Positions 47,907-59,035 of a DNA stretch of 64,000 nucleotides are shown one piece after another (position 1 is the first letter of the stretch; every line of letters starts with the position of its first letter). The DNA is taken from contig NZ_JPUG01000069.1 in the NCBI RefSeq assembly GCF_000739015.1, positions 28,573 through 92,572 on the forward strand, given 5' to 3'. The stretch is from Microvirga sp. BSC39. GTDB taxonomy: Bacteria; Pseudomonadota; Alphaproteobacteria; Rhizobiales; Beijerinckiaceae. The notes beneath the pieces were generated by a model. It was given only the letters and a program-made list of their open reading frames with translations. It was not told the DNA's origin and searched no databases. Made by a program: the position numbers and the translations under genes.

Positions 47907-49054
47907 CAGGGTCTCTCCCAGAACATGAAAAGATCGGGGCCGATCTGCTCCTCGGCCCATAGGCTAAGATTGTCCATGCGGTCCTGCAGCGACAGGCCGA
48001 GCGCCGGAACGTCGCCCTCGCCCCGCGCCGAGCGGCCCGTGATCAGGACCAGATCGTCGATGAGATCGACTCTTGCCAGCGCATCCGCCAGATCCGGCCC
48101 GCCCTCGCAGAAGACCTGCGTGACGCCGCGTGCGCCGAGAAGCCCCAGGGCCTCGGGCGGGCAGACGCGACCGGCTTCGTCGCTGGAGACCCGAAGAACC
48201 TCGACACCCTGCGCCGTCAGCACCCTTTCGGCGTCGACAGGTGCTTCCACGGTCGTCAGAATCCAGGTCGGGATCTCCCGCGCACCGGCTGCAACCCGCG
48301 ATGTGATCGGCGTCCTTAAGTGGGAATCGACGATGACGCGGACCGGGGAGCGGCTCTCCAGGCCAGCCAAGCGCACGTTCAGCAGCGGATCGTCCGCCAG
48401 CACCGTCCCGACGCCGACCATGATCGCATCCGCATGGGCGCGCATCAGGTGGACCTTTGCCTGAGCGATCTCTCCCGTAAGGATCAGGCGCGGGCCATGG
48501 CGCGATCCGGCGAAACCTTCCGTGCTCCGGGCGAGCTTCACGGTCACGGCAGGTCGCCCCTTCGCGACCCGGGTGACGTGTCCCCGATGAAGCCTTGCAC
48601 CCTCCTCGGCCAGGCACCCGATGGTCATCGGGATGCCCGCATGGCTGAAGCGCTCCGGTCCCTGGCCGGCCGCGTGTGGGCTCGGGTCGGCGACGCTGAC
48701 GACGAGGCGACCGATCCCGGCCGCCACGATGAGATCGGTGCAGGAGGGGCCGTGGTCCCGGCTGCTGCGGGTGGCGCAGGGCTCGAGGGTCACGTAGAGG
48801 GTCGCCCCTCGGGCGCGCTCCCCGGCAGCTTCAAGGGCCATCCGCTCCGCATGGGGCCTACCGCCAGCCTGGGTGATGCCTTGCGCGACAATGACAGGCG
48901 CCTCGCCGCTCTCATCGACCAGCACGGCTCCCACGGAGGGGTTCGGCCAGGTCAGGCCGAGATGCCGGGAGCCAAGCGCAATGGCGAGGCGCATGAAGCG
49001 CTCGTCCTCGCTCGTCCGGTCAGGCGGCAGCCCCCTGGCGCCGGGTCCGGTCAT
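47906..49054 (-). CDS. ribD: Bifunctional riboflavin deaminase/reductase RibD
   Basis: Deaminates and then reduces the pyrimidine intermediate. The N-terminal deaminase has the zinc motifs HAERMAL and [19 protein letters not shown]; the C-terminal reductase starts near [20 protein letters not shown] and has [12 protein letters not shown]. The second zinc loop is slightly longer than the usual C-x(8)-C pattern. It has 382 residues and overlaps the nrdR stop by 4 bases (ATGA). Confidence 0.94.
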   Translation of the reverse strand: MTGPGARGLPPDRTSEDERFMRLAIALGSRHLGLTWPNPSVGAVLVDESGEAPVIVAQGITQAGGRPHAERMALEAAGERARGATLYVTLEPCATRSSRDHGPSCTDLIVAAGIGRLVVSVADPSPHAAGQGPERFSHAGIPMTIGCLAEEGARLHRGHVTRVAKGRPAVTVKLARSTEGFAGSRHGPRLILTGEIAQAKVHLMRAHADAIMVGVGTVLADDPLLNVRLAGLESRSPVRVIVDSHLRTPITSRVAAGAREIPTWILTTVEAPVDAERVLTAQGVEVLRVSSDEAGRVCPPEALGLLGARGVTQVFCEGGPDLADALARVDLIDDLVLITGRSARGEGDVPALGLSLQDRMDNLSLWAEEQIGPDLFMFWERP

Positions 49055-49557
49055 GGCTCGGTCGGCGCGCGCTTCTTCTTGGGAGGCGGCGGCAGGTCGA
49101 CGGTTTCGCCCTCAGCCAGCTTGCCAAGAATCTCCTCGAAGTCCCTGGCTTCGCGGAAATTCTTGTACACGGAGGCGAAGCGCACATAGGCCACGTCGTC
49201 GAGGCCCTTCAGCCCCTCCATGACGAGTTCGCCCACCTGCTCGCTCGACACCTCGCCGTCGCTCATGCTCTCGAGCTGGCGCACGATGCCGTTGATCATG
49301 CGCTCGACGCGCTCGGGCTCCACCGGCCGCTTGCGCAGGGCCACGTCAACCGACTGCTGCAGCTTGTCCCTGTCGAAGGGAACGCGCCGGCCGGAGCGCT
49401 TCACCACCGTGAGCTCGCGCAGCTGCACGCGCTCGAAGGTCGTGAACCGACCGCCGCAATCCGGGCAGATGCGGCGGCGGCGGATGGACGAGGAATCGTC
49501 CGTGGGGCGGGAATCCTTCACCTGGGTGTCCAGGCCCCCGCAGTAAGGGCAACGCAT
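49051..49557 (-). CDS. nrdR: Transcriptional repressor NrdR
   Basis: Nucleotide-sensing repressor of ribonucleotide reductase genes. Zinc ribbon with Cys3, Cys6, Cys31 and Cys34 ([17 protein letters not shown]), then the ATP-cone with [20 protein letters not shown]. Family length is about 150; this one has 168 with a basic, proline-rich end. It lies between glyA and ribD, the usual order. Confidence 0.96.
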   Translation of the reverse strand: MRCPYCGGLDTQVKDSRPTDDSSSIRRRRICPDCGGRFTTFERVQLRELTVVKRSGRRVPFDRDKLQQSVDVALRKRPVEPERVERMINGIVRQLESMSDGEVSSEQVGELVMEGLKGLDDVAYVRFASVYKNFREARDFEEILGKLAEGETVDLPPPPKKKRAPTEP

Positions 49558-49572
49558 GGATCAGCTTTACCC

Positions 49573-50877
49573 TCAGGCGTAGATCGGGAAGCGGCGGGTC
49601 AGCTCGTGAACGCGAGCCTTCACCGATTCCTCCACCGAGGCATTGGCCTCGTCGCCGTTCTTCGCCAGACCGTCGAGGGTCTCGACGATCAGCTCGCCGA
49701 CCCGCTTGAACTCGGCCACACCGAAGCCGCGGGAGGTGGCGGCGGGCGTGCCGAGACGGACACCGGAGGTCACCATCGGCTTCTCGGGATCGAATGGCAC
49801 GCCGTTCTTGTTGCAGGTGATGTGGGCGCGCCCCATTGCTGCTTCCGCCGCCTTGCCGGTGAGCTTCTTCGGGCGAAGATCGACCAGCATCAGGTGATTG
49901 TCCGTGCCGCCGGCCACGATGGCGTAGCCGCCAGCCTGCATGGTGTCAGCCAGCACCTTGGCGTTCTCGACCACGGAGCGGGCATAGAGCTTGAACTCGG
50001 GGCGCAGGGCCTCGCCGAAAGCAACAGCTTTCGCTGCGATCACATGCATGAGCGGGCCGCCCTGGAGGCCCGGGAAGATGGCCGAGTTGAACTTCTTGGC
50101 GAGGTCTTCCTCGTTGGTCAGGATCATGCCGCCGCGGGGGCCGCGCAGGGTCTTGTGAGTGGTGGTGGTGACCACATGGGCATGCGGGAACGGGGACGGA
50201 TGGGCACCGCCAGCCACGAGGCCGGCGAAATGCGCGATGTCGACCATGAAGAAGGCCCCGACCTCATCGGCAATCTCACGGAAGCGGGCGAAGTCCCAGA
50301 AGCGCGAATAGGCCGAGCCGCCGGCCACAATCACCTTCGGCTTGTGCTCGCGGGCGAGCTGGGCCACCTCGTCCATGTCGATGATCTGGTCGCTCTCGCG
50401 CACCTTGTAGCTCACCACGTTGAACCACTTGCCGGACATGTTGACCGGCGAGCCGTGGGTCAGGTGGCCGCCGCAGGCCAAATCCAGGCCCATGAAGGTG
50501 TCGCCCGGCTTCATGAGCGCCATGAACACGGCCTGGTTGGCCTGGGAGCCGGAGTTCGGCTGGACGTTGGCGAACTTGCAGTCGAACAGGCGCTTGGCGC
50601 GGTCGATGGCGAGTTCCTCGGCCATGTCGACGAACTGGCAGCCGCCGTAATAGCGGCGGCCGGGATAGCCTTCCGCATACTTGTTGGTCATCACCGAGCC
50701 CTGCGCTTCCAGGACGGCGCGGGACACGATGTTCTCGGAGGCGATCAGCTCGATCTCGTCGCGCTGGCGGCCGAGTTCCAGGCCGATGGCGCGAGCGATC
50801 TCCGGATCGCTGTCGGCGAGGCTTGCCGAAAAGAAGCTGTTGGAGAGATGGCTGTGTGCCGCTTCACTCGCGCTCAT
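49573..50877 (-). CDS. glyA: Serine hydroxymethyltransferase
   Basis: PLP enzyme converting serine and tetrahydrofolate to glycine and methylene-THF, the main one-carbon source. The PLP lysine is in [18 protein letters not shown]; other blocks are [20 protein letters not shown] and [18 protein letters not shown]. The protein has 434 residues. First gene of the glyA-nrdR-ribD-ribE-ribH-nusB-thiL series. One-carbon supply and riboflavin/thiamine synthesis are thus linked in position. Confidence 0.97.
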   Translation of the reverse strand: MSASEAAHSHLSNSFFSASLADSDPEIARAIGLELGRQRDEIELIASENIVSRAVLEAQGSVMTNKYAEGYPGRRYYGGCQFVDMAEELAIDRAKRLFDCKFANVQPNSGSQANQAVFMALMKPGDTFMGLDLACGGHLTHGSPVNMSGKWFNVVSYKVRESDQIIDMDEVAQLAREHKPKVIVAGGSAYSRFWDFARFREIADEVGAFFMVDIAHFAGLVAGGAHPSPFPHAHVVTTTTHKTLRGPRGGMILTNEEDLAKKFNSAIFPGLQGGPLMHVIAAKAVAFGEALRPEFKLYARSVVENAKVLADTMQAGGYAIVAGGTDNHLMLVDLRPKKLTGKAAEAAMGRAHITCNKNGVPFDPEKPMVTSGVRLGTPAATSRGFGVAEFKRVGELIVETLDGLAKNGDEANASVEESVKARVHELTRRFPIYA

Positions 50878-51042
50878 GAGTACCCTCGCCTTGGTGTGAG
50901 CCCGCCAGAGGCGGGCCGCTGAATCCTGGTTGCCTGGGCTTTATCATGGCTGGCTTCACCGCGCCAACCCGCTCGCAGGACATGCCCACTGGGCTTCAGG
51001 AATGCAACGGCCGGCCCGGATAGAAGCCGGAGGCCGGTTCCA

Positions 51043-51240
51043 GTGTCATTCCCGGCCGGAGCGCAGCGCAGGGGAAGGGATTCAATGAAGCTGAGCGTGT
51101 GAGTGGATCCCCTTCCCGCACTTCGTGCGCCGGGGATGACACCCTCCTCGTCATGGCCGGGCTCGTCCCGGCCATCCCGATCGAAAAGCGTCGCGCCTCT
51201 CGGAAACGAGATCACCGGCACAAGGCCGGTGATGACGTCG
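51043..51240. repeat. Composite palindromic repeat, locus 1
   Basis: Module A (51043-51143, 101 bases) is an imperfect palindrome beginning GTGTCATTCCCGGCCGGAGC and ending CGGGGATGACACC. Module B (51151-51240) consists of the ATGGCCGGG-CTCGT-CCCGGCCAT stem (51153-51175) and a GATCACCGGCACAAGGCCGG TGAT stem. Both modules recur at 58699-58909. They fill most of the 385-base gap 50878-51262 between glyA and the L,D-transpeptidase gene; no protein gene is seen there. Confidence 0.75.
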
Positions 51241-51262
51241 CGATAGAGGTGAGCTCCGCAGG

Positions 51263-52567
51263 TCAGTTCTGCAGGAACATCTCCTGGTCCGGCTCGGTGG
51301 GCACGCGGCTGGCGACCGGGATGGCGTTGCCGAGGCCGTCCTTGTTGTAGATGTCGTCGCGGAACTGCACGAGGCCGTCGGGGGTCGCCCAGGCGGTCAC
51401 GTAGATCCAGTGGATCGGAACCGGCTGCGCCAGGCGCGCATCGATGCGCTCGCCGGACCGGAAGGTGGCGTCGATCTGCTCGCGGCTCCAGCCGGGGGTG
51501 TCCTTCAGGAGCCATTCGATGTAGTCGCGCACGTTCTGGATGCGGATGCAGCCCGAGGAGACGAAGCGGAAGTCGTCGCCGAAGATGCCCTTGGAGGGCG
51601 TATCGTGCATGTAGACGCCGTGCTGGTTCGGGATGTTGATGCGCACGAACCCCATGGAGTTCAGGTCGCCGCCCGGATCCTGGCGGAAGCGGTAGCGGGT
51701 CGCCTCGTCCGAGAACCAGTTGATCTGGCTGGAGGGAATTTCCTGGCCGGCCGCATTGAAGATGCGGATCTTGTTCTCCGTCAGGTAGTTCGGCTCCTTC
51801 TGCATCTTCGGGATGAGGTCCTTCTTCACCACGGAGGCCGGAGCCGTCCAGAACGGGTTGAAGTTGACCTCGACCACCTTCGAGTTCAGCAGGGGCGACT
51901 GGCGGTCGATCTTGCCGACGCCGGCCGCGTGGCGGGTGTGGACGACGCCGCCCTCCACCGCCTCGACGAGAGCGGCCGGGATGTTGGCCACCGCGTAGCG
52001 GCCGGGCAGCCCGGTGCCGACGAGGCTGCGCAGGCGCGCGACGTTGATCTCGAGCTGACGGATGCGCAGGTCGACCGGTACGTTCACGGCGACCACGGTC
52101 GGACCCGTCATGGTGCCCGTGGAGCTGATGCCGTGGCGGGCCTGGAAGCGGCGCACGGCCGACTCGACGTAAGAATCGTAGATCGGCGATTCGCCGGCGG
52201 CCGGATCGAGATCGCCGGAGATGATGAGGCGCTGGCGCAGGGCCATGACGGCCGGGCTCTTGGAGCCTACGCGCAGACCCTGGGCGCCCTGCACGGGCTG
52301 CCAGCCGCCGCGGGCGGCGATGTTGCGGTAGTACTCGATCATCTGCTCGGTGGCGGCGAGCGACTCGGCCGAGAGCATCGGGGTCGAGGTCCGCTGCACG
52401 CGGGTGCGGGAAACCGCCTCGTAATTCTGCGACCACTCGGCCTGGGTCTGGGCAAACTGCTGCGCCAGGGCTCCGGTGGCCGGCGTGAAGATCAGGGCGA
52501 GCGATCCAGTCAGTAGGTTACGGCGAGACAACATGAGCGCAGGCTCTTCCCGGTTAGGTGTGGTCAT
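51263..52567 (-). CDS. L,D-transpeptidase with peptidoglycan-binding domain
   Basis: Makes 3-3 cross-links in peptidoglycan or links proteins to it. Domains: signal sequence with SRRNLLTGSLALIF (twin-arginine-like) at residues 14-27, a PG-binding domain at about 98-160, and a YkuD domain at about 189-370. The catalytic site is complete: His316 and His321 in HGVYMHD and Cys340 in SSGCIR. The 434-residue YcbB-like size suggests 3-3 cross-linking. The start could also be the ATG at 52534. Confidence 0.92.
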   Translation of the reverse strand: MTTPNREEPALMLSRRNLLTGSLALIFTPATGALAQQFAQTQAEWSQNYEAVSRTRVQRTSTPMLSAESLAATEQMIEYYRNIAARGGWQPVQGAQGLRVGSKSPAVMALRQRLIISGDLDPAAGESPIYDSYVESAVRRFQARHGISSTGTMTGPTVVAVNVPVDLRIRQLEINVARLRSLVGTGLPGRYAVANIPAALVEAVEGGVVHTRHAAGVGKIDRQSPLLNSKVVEVNFNPFWTAPASVVKKDLIPKMQKEPNYLTENKIRIFNAAGQEIPSSQINWFSDEATRYRFRQDPGGDLNSMGFVRINIPNQHGVYMHDTPSKGIFGDDFRFVSSGCIRIQNVRDYIEWLLKDTPGWSREQIDATFRSGERIDARLAQPVPIHWIYVTAWATPDGLVQFRDDIYNKDGLGNAIPVASRVPTEPDQEMFLQN

Positions 52568-52792
52568 GGCGGGAGTGACGGACAGACGCCCGGCTCCCCC
52601 TCTCCTGGCGATTAAGTGCCGGGATAGGATTAAAGAACGGTATCGAAAACGAGGAACATCGGGGCCGTTTTATGGCAATCCGCCCGACGGGCCGCTCCTC
52701 GCGCCTCGGAACCGCTCTCGAGGGCCATGTAACCTTGAACTGTTGTCTTGATGATACACTTCTGCGTGAGGAGCTTGGCTATGGGAAGCGGG

Positions 52793-53251
52793 TCAGTGCC
52801 CCTCCCGGGCCGCCAGCCAGGAGATGCCGAGATAGACGGCCATCAGCGTGAGGAAGAACGCCACGGTCGTCACCCCGCTGGAGAGGATCCCGGGGAAGAA
52901 GGCCGCCAGGATCAGGTGGCTCATGATGGCCAGAAGCCACATGATTCCCCCCCAGGTGCTCGCCATCCACAGGCCGACGGCGGCGATCAGGTCGATCAGG
53001 GCGAAGTAGATGATGGTGGCCTGATAGCCCGTGGAGCGGGCTTCGAACTGGCCCACAGGGGTCCAGATGCCGAGGATCACCGCCCAGGCGCTCAGGCCCT
53101 TCATGATCCAGAGAATCGCCAGGATGCGCATGAAGCAGGTGAGCACGAAGCTCCAGCGCATGAAGCCCTGGGGCGCGGGGCGCTCCTCGATCCGATCGGA
53201 CAAATATTCCCGTGCCGCGTGGCCGGACGATTGGCTGCCGCTGCGGGGCAT
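52793..53251 (-). CDS. Small four-helix membrane protein (DUF6163-like)
   Basis: A 152-residue protein with a polar N-terminus of about 35 residues and four hydrophobic segments (around WAVILGIWTPVG, ATIIYFALIDLIAAVGLWMA, GGIMWLLAIMSHLILAAFF, TVAFFLTLMAVYLGISWL). It resembles the DUF6163 proteins found at this spot in Hyphomicrobiales; that name is from memory of synteny. Its start overlaps the upstream hydrolase stop by one base (TGATG), so the two are coupled. Function unknown. Confidence 0.8.
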   Translation of the reverse strand: MPRSGSQSSGHAAREYLSDRIEERPAPQGFMRWSFVLTCFMRILAILWIMKGLSAWAVILGIWTPVGQFEARSTGYQATIIYFALIDLIAAVGLWMASTWGGIMWLLAIMSHLILAAFFPGILSSGVTTVAFFLTLMAVYLGISWLAAREGH

Positions 53252-54303
53252 CAGGCGATCTCCAGCTCGTGCGGTCCGAGGCTCGCGAAGTGATGCTCGA
53301 TGACGGCCCTGTCCACCTGCTCGATGGAGGCGGGCTGCCAGCGGGGCTGGTTGTCCTTGTCGATGATGACCGCCCGGACGCCCTCGTAGAAATCGTGGCC
53401 GTCGCCGATGCGGGACACAATGCGGAACTCGACCTTCATGGCTTCCTCGAAGTCGAGGGAGGCACCCCGGCGCACCTGCTCGAAGGCCAGGCTCATGCTC
53501 GTCGGCGACTTGGTGCGCATGCCGGCGGCCGTCTTGGCGGCGAAGTCCGAGCCCTTGGCGGCAGCCTCGTCGAGGCGCTGCAGGATGGCGGCGACGCTCT
53601 CGGCCGAGAAGCAGGAATCGATGATGGCCCGATTGGCCTCCAGGGGCGCGGCGCCGGGATCGGCAGCGGCTTGGGCAAGAGCCTCGTCCACCGGCTCGCC
53701 GGCAATCAGCGCCTCGCGCAATCCTGGGATGCTTGCGCTCGCCACCGAGTGCGTCCCCAGCCCCAGCATGACGGCGTCCGCCCGCTTCACCCGCTCGCCC
53801 GTCAGCGCAAGGTACATGCCGGTCTCGCCGGGCAGGCGCGGCAGGGCGTAGGTGGCGCCCACATCGGGGAAGAACCCGATCCCGACCTCGGGCATGGCGA
53901 AGAGGTAGCGCTCGCCCGCCACCCGGTGCGAGCCGTGCAGGGACACCCCGACCCCGCCGCCCATGACGATGCCGTCGATGAGGGCGATGTAGGGCTTGGG
54001 ATAGCGCTTGATGCGGATGTTGAGCTGGTACTCCTCGCGCCAGAAGGCGAGCGCCTCGTCGCGCTTGCCGGCCTTCAGGTCCTCGGTGAGTTGCCGGATG
54101 TCGCCGCCGGCGCAGAAGGCCTTCTCGCCGGCTCCCTGCACGACGATGCGGGTGACGGACGGGTCCCGCTCCCAGGCGTCGAGCGCCCGGCGCATCTCGC
54201 GCACCATGGGGAGGTTGAGGGCATTGAGCGCCTTGGGACGGTTGAGCGTGATGAGCCCGGCCTCACCCTGCCTCTCGCCGACGATTTCGACGCTCTCGTC
54301 CAT
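53251..54303 (-). CDS. 3-hydroxyisobutyryl-CoA hydrolase (crotonase fold)
   Basis: Valine catabolism: releases 3-hydroxyisobutyrate from its CoA ester. The 350 residues carry the crotonase blocks ITLNRPKALNALNLPMV and GGGVGVSLHGSHRVAGERYL with FAMPEVGIGFFPDVGATY, the FFPDVG segment being typical of the hydrolase rather than plain enoyl-CoA hydratase. The start at 54303 has a perfect AAGGAG 6 bases upstream. General enoyl-CoA hydratase is the alternative call. Confidence 0.88.
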   Translation of the reverse strand: MDESVEIVGERQGEAGLITLNRPKALNALNLPMVREMRRALDAWERDPSVTRIVVQGAGEKAFCAGGDIRQLTEDLKAGKRDEALAFWREEYQLNIRIKRYPKPYIALIDGIVMGGGVGVSLHGSHRVAGERYLFAMPEVGIGFFPDVGATYALPRLPGETGMYLALTGERVKRADAVMLGLGTHSVASASIPGLREALIAGEPVDEALAQAAADPGAAPLEANRAIIDSCFSAESVAAILQRLDEAAAKGSDFAAKTAAGMRTKSPTSMSLAFEQVRRGASLDFEEAMKVEFRIVSRIGDGHDFYEGVRAVIIDKDNQPRWQPASIEQVDRAVIEHHFASLGPHELEIA

Positions 54304-54424
54304 GAAACACTCCTTCATCTCGATGCGGCTTAAAACAAGGCCGGGGCCGGCCGTCAATGGATGGCTGGGTTGAGCACAATGTCCCACGGATCCTTTCCAT
54401 GTGCGACCTCGAACCCTTTTTTAG

Positions 54425-55531
<1,107 letters not shown>

Positions 55532-55557
55532 TTGCCGCCAATCATTCAGGCTCGCAC

Positions 55558-56913
55558 ATGTCAGGCTCAGGATTCGTCAGGTTGTGGCGGCTTGCCGCCC
55601 TCCTGTGGAGTCTGAGTCTCATATCTGCCTGCGGCCTTTCCATCGACGCCGAGCAGGCGCGGGTCTGCCGCTCGGCCCTGCCGGCGCTCAATCCAGGTGC
55701 GGTGATCGCCGTTGAGAGGGTGCGCGAAGGACCGGTCGCGCGAAGCCTGCGGATCGACTACATTGCCCAGTATCCCGACCGCCCGGTGCTGGAACGGTTC
55801 GCGATCTGCCAGTTCGCCGCGGCGGGGCTGTCGCCCAACAAGGCGGAGCTGACGGGCCTCGGCACCGAGGAAGGCCCGCTGTCCGGCGCCAGCCTCTACA
55901 TGCTCAAGCGCTACTATCTCGACACGCCCGAAGGCGCGGCGGGCGATCCCGGCAGCCGCACCGATGCGGACGTGACCGAGATCCCGATGGCGGCCGCCTA
56001 TTGGCTGCAGCAGATCCTGGTGAGCCTGCCGCGAACCGCCATCTACGCCCTGCTGTCCACGGCTTTCGCCCTGGTGTTCGGCCTGAGCGGACGGATCAAT
56101 CTCGCCTTCGGCGAACTCGCGGCCGTCGGATCGGCAGCCACCATTGCAGGCGCCTCGGTGGTGCTGGTGGCGGGCGCCAGCGCGCCCGTGCTCGGGCTCG
56201 CAGTCGGCCTCGGGGCCGCGCTCTTCGCGGGCGCGATCCACAGTGCGGTCGGGGGTCATTTCACCATCGGGCGCATCACCGCCGAGAGTCCGCAGCCGAG
56301 TCTCATCGCGACGGTCGGCCTTTCCCTGTTCCTCATGGAATACCTGCGGCTCGTGCAGAGTCCCGTGACCGTGTGGCTGCCGCCGATCTGGTCCGAGGCC
56401 TGGCCGCTGGCCCGTGCACAGGATTTTCTCGTCAGCCTGACGCCGATCACGGCCATCACGGCCGGCATCGGCTTGGTCGCGGCCTTGGGCCTTCTCTGGC
56501 TCGTCAGGGCCACCGCTTTCGGACGAGCCTGGCGGGCCTATGCGGACGATCCAAAAGCCGCAGCGCTCATGGGAGTCAACGGCCCTCGCCTGCTCGTCCA
56601 AACTCTGGCTCTGGCGGGCGCCATGGCGGGGCTCTCGGGGATGCTGATCGTGGCTCAATATGGGGGCCTGGGGTTTGCCGGAGGCTTCCAGTACGGTCTC
56701 AAGGCGCTGATCGCCGCCATCATCGGCGGGATTGGCTCCATCCCCGGGGCGATGTTAGGAGGTTTCGCCGTGGGCTTGTTCGAGACCCTGTGGTCGGCGT
56801 ATCTGCCTATCGAGGTTCGCGACATGGCGCTTTACGCGGCGCTGGTCGTGTTCCTGATCTTCCGGCCCAGCGGCCTGCTGGGTTTCCAAGATCCGACACC
56901 AAGACCCGTTTAA
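55558..56913 (+). CDS. LivH-like ABC permease with a lipoprotein-like N-terminal domain
   Basis: Residues about 146-445 are a branched-chain amino-acid type permease: FALVFGLSGRINLAFGELAA, GRAWRAYADDPKAAALMGVN and the GGIGSIPGAMLGGFAVGLFE block. The first 145 residues are unusual: a signal sequence with a fair lipobox (LISAC, Cys25) and a soluble region with two more cysteines before the first permease helix. No partner permease, ATPase or binding protein is nearby. It starts 26 bases after hemB and is followed by ilvA. Substrate and the role of the extra domain are unknown. Confidence 0.85.
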   Translation: MSGSGFVRLWRLAALLWSLSLISACGLSIDAEQARVCRSALPALNPGAVIAVERVREGPVARSLRIDYIAQYPDRPVLERFAICQFAAAGLSPNKAELTGLGTEEGPLSGASLYMLKRYYLDTPEGAAGDPGSRTDADVTEIPMAAAYWLQQILVSLPRTAIYALLSTAFALVFGLSGRINLAFGELAAVGSAATIAGASVVLVAGASAPVLGLAVGLGAALFAGAIHSAVGGHFTIGRITAESPQPSLIATVGLSLFLMEYLRLVQSPVTVWLPPIWSEAWPLARAQDFLVSLTPITAITAGIGLVAALGLLWLVRATAFGRAWRAYADDPKAAALMGVNGPRLLVQTLALAGAMAGLSGMLIVAQYGGLGFAGGFQYGLKALIAAIIGGIGSIPGAMLGGFAVGLFETLWSAYLPIEVRDMALYAALVVFLIFRPSGLLGFQDPTPRPV

Positions 56914-56941
56914 GGGCTATAATACGATTCCGGAGGACACA

Positions 56942-58183
56942 GTGGCCGATTACCCCATCACCATCGACGATGTCACACGTGCCGCGGAGACGATCCGTGG
57001 CCAGGTGCTGCGGACGCCGCTCGTTCCCGCCCCTCGCCTGTCGCAGCTCACCGGCGCCACCGTCTGCGTGAAGCACGAGAACATGCAGCCGACCGGCTCC
57101 TTCAAGGAGCGCGGTGCGGTGACGAAGCTGGAAAGCCTCAAAGCCGACGAGCGCACCCGCGGCGTCATCGCCATGTCGGCCGGCAACCATGCCCAGGCGG
57201 TGGCCTATCATGCGCGGCGCCTCGGCATCCCGGCCACCATCGTCATGCCGGAGGGCACGCCCCTGGTGAAGGCGCAGAACACCCGCTCCTACGGAGCCAA
57301 GGTGATCCTGTTCGGCGAAACGCTCTATGAGGCGGCCGCCCGCGCCCGCGAGATCGCAGAGGCCGAGGGTCTCGTCTTCGTGCATCCCTACGACGACCCG
57401 AAGGTCATGGCCGGCCAGGGCACCATCGGGCTTGAGATGCTCGCCGACGCGCCCGACCTCGACCAGATCATCGTGCCCATCGGCGGCGGCGGGCTGATCT
57501 CCGGCATCACGGTCGCCGTGAAGGCGCTCAAGCCCAACATCGAGATCATCGGCGTGGAGGCGGCCCTCTATCCGTCCTTCCGCAACGCCATCCTGGGCCA
57601 GAACCAGCCGATCGGCGGCGCGACCCTGGCCGAAGGCATCGCGGTGAAGACCGTGGGCCAGCTGCCCCTGCCCATCGTGCGCGATCTCGTGTCGGACATC
57701 ATCGCCGTCGAGGAGCCCGTGATCGAGCGCGCGGTGAATGCCTATGCCACCCTGCAGCGGACCATGGCGGAAGGCGCGGGTGCTGCGGGGCTTGCCGCCA
57801 TGATGGCGCAGCCCGAACGGTTCGAGGGCAAGCGCGTCGGCCTCGTGCTCTGCGGCGGCAACATCGACGCCCGGATCCTTGCCTCCGTCATGGTGCGCGA
57901 ACTGGAGCGCGACGACCGCATCACCTCCTTCCGCATCACCTCCAACGACCGTCCGGGACTGCTGGGCCGCGTGGCGAGCCTGCTGGGCCAGCTCGGGGCC
58001 AACATCCTGGAAGTGTCCCATGGACGCCTGTTCCTGGACGTGCCTGCCAAGGGCGTTTCCATCGACATCACTATCGAAACGCGCGACAGACAACATACAT
58101 TGGAGGTGTTCGAGGCTCTGGCAGCCGAGGGACTCGCTCCGCAGCGGATCGTGTCCCGCAGCCTGCCCGAGACAGCCTTCTGA
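56942..58183 (+). CDS. ilvA: Threonine ammonia-lyase with C-terminal ACT domain
   Basis: PLP enzyme that turns threonine into 2-oxobutanoate, the entry to isoleucine synthesis or a catabolic route. It begins at a GTG with GGAGG about 7 bases upstream. PLP lysine Lys55 is in TGSFKERGA; the phosphate loop is VPIGGGGLISGI. The C-terminal ACT domain (residues about 325-405, SFRITSNDRPGLLGRVASLL) is single and short, as in the catabolic/TdcB-like long form. 413 residues. The LivH-like transporter gene just upstream may serve the same amino acids (inference). Confidence 0.92.
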   Translation: MADYPITIDDVTRAAETIRGQVLRTPLVPAPRLSQLTGATVCVKHENMQPTGSFKERGAVTKLESLKADERTRGVIAMSAGNHAQAVAYHARRLGIPATIVMPEGTPLVKAQNTRSYGAKVILFGETLYEAAARAREIAEAEGLVFVHPYDDPKVMAGQGTIGLEMLADAPDLDQIIVPIGGGGLISGITVAVKALKPNIEIIGVEAALYPSFRNAILGQNQPIGGATLAEGIAVKTVGQLPLPIVRDLVSDIIAVEEPVIERAVNAYATLQRTMAEGAGAAGLAAMMAQPERFEGKRVGLVLCGGNIDARILASVMVRELERDDRITSFRITSNDRPGLLGRVASLLGQLGANILEVSHGRLFLDVPAKGVSIDITIETRDRQHTLEVFEALAAEGLAPQRIVSRSLPETAF

Positions 58184-58193
58184 GGAGAGACCC

Positions 58194-58673
58194 ATGGTCA
58201 ACCGTCCCTACCCACCGACCCTGAACTACCCGTCCTACGAGGTGGACCGGGTGACGGACGGCGTCATCAGCCGGCGCTTCTGGGCCTACCTGATCGACCT
58301 CGTGGTGATCGCCCTCTGGGTCGTGCTGATCTCCATCGGGATCTTCTTCCTCGGGATCATCACGCTCGGGCTCGGCTGGGGGCTGTTCTTCGCGCTTCCG
58401 CTCACGGCGCTCATCTTCATCGTCTACAACGCGGTGACCATCGGCGGCGCGTCCCAGGCGACGGTGGGCATGCGCTATATGGGCCTTCGCGTCATCGACC
58501 CGCGCACCGGCCGGGGCGCCTCCCCGCTGTCGGCTGCCGTGCACGCGCTGTTCTTCTACGTGGCGATCTCCACCTTCCTGCTCTGGGCCTGCGACGTGTT
58601 CGTCGGCTTCATCCGCGACGACCGCCGTTTCATCCGCGACCTGCTCACGGGCATGATGGTGGTGCGGGCCTGA
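58194..58673 (+). CDS. RDD family membrane protein
   Basis: A 159-residue protein starting at 58194 (ATG with GGAG 7-8 bases upstream, 10 bases after ilvA). The RDD pattern is visible as GVISRRFWAYLIDLVVIALW in helix 1 and a conserved GGASQATVGMRYMGLRVID. Three to four helices. The hemB-RDD-bpt-parC-recO neighbourhood is conserved in Hyphomicrobiales. Function unknown; some RDD proteins are thought to be transporters. Confidence 0.88.
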   Translation: MVNRPYPPTLNYPSYEVDRVTDGVISRRFWAYLIDLVVIALWVVLISIGIFFLGIITLGLGWGLFFALPLTALIFIVYNAVTIGGASQATVGMRYMGLRVIDPRTGRGASPLSAAVHALFFYVAISTFLLWACDVFVGFIRDDRRFIRDLLTGMMVVRA

Positions 58674-58698
58674 TCCGTCGGAGTTGAAGCCCGCTCTC

Positions 58699-58909
58699 GT
58701 CTTCACCGGCCCTGTGCCGGTGATCTCGATTGATTGAGGCGCCTATCCTGATCGGGATGGCCGGGACTGATCCCCGGATCAAGTCCGGGGACGGTCATGA
58801 CGTGGTGGGTGTCATTCCCGGCCGGAGCGCAGCGGAGGGGAAGGGAATCCATAGCGCAGTGCGTGTGAGTGGATCCCCTTCCCGCAGTTCGTGCGCTGGG
58901 GATGACACC
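58699..58909. repeat. Composite palindromic repeat, locus 2
   Basis: Module A at 58809-58909 matches 51043-51143 at about nine positions in ten over 101 bases, in the same orientation. The flanking part 58699-58800 matches the reverse complement of module B of locus 1 (TCACCGGCC-TGTGCCGGTGA stem, ATCGGGATGGCCGGGAC, CATGACG), with a GTCCGGGGAC-type insertion. It lies in the 362-base gap 58674-59035 between the RDD gene and bpt; no protein gene is visible. Confidence 0.75.
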
Positions 58910-59035
58910 GAGGTGCGAACCTTCTGAAAACACACCCGTGTGACATTCGCCCACTTTTCCTGGACGTGCGGGACACCAATGTTATCCTTCAAGCGTTGAC
59001 GAAGCGCTCAAGGTTTCTCCACAAGGCTTTCCCGA

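Noticed and set aside
47907..51262. FMN riboswitch before the riboflavin genes
   Set aside because: The genes overlap each other and nrdR, and no conserved FMN aptamer blocks are visible upstream.
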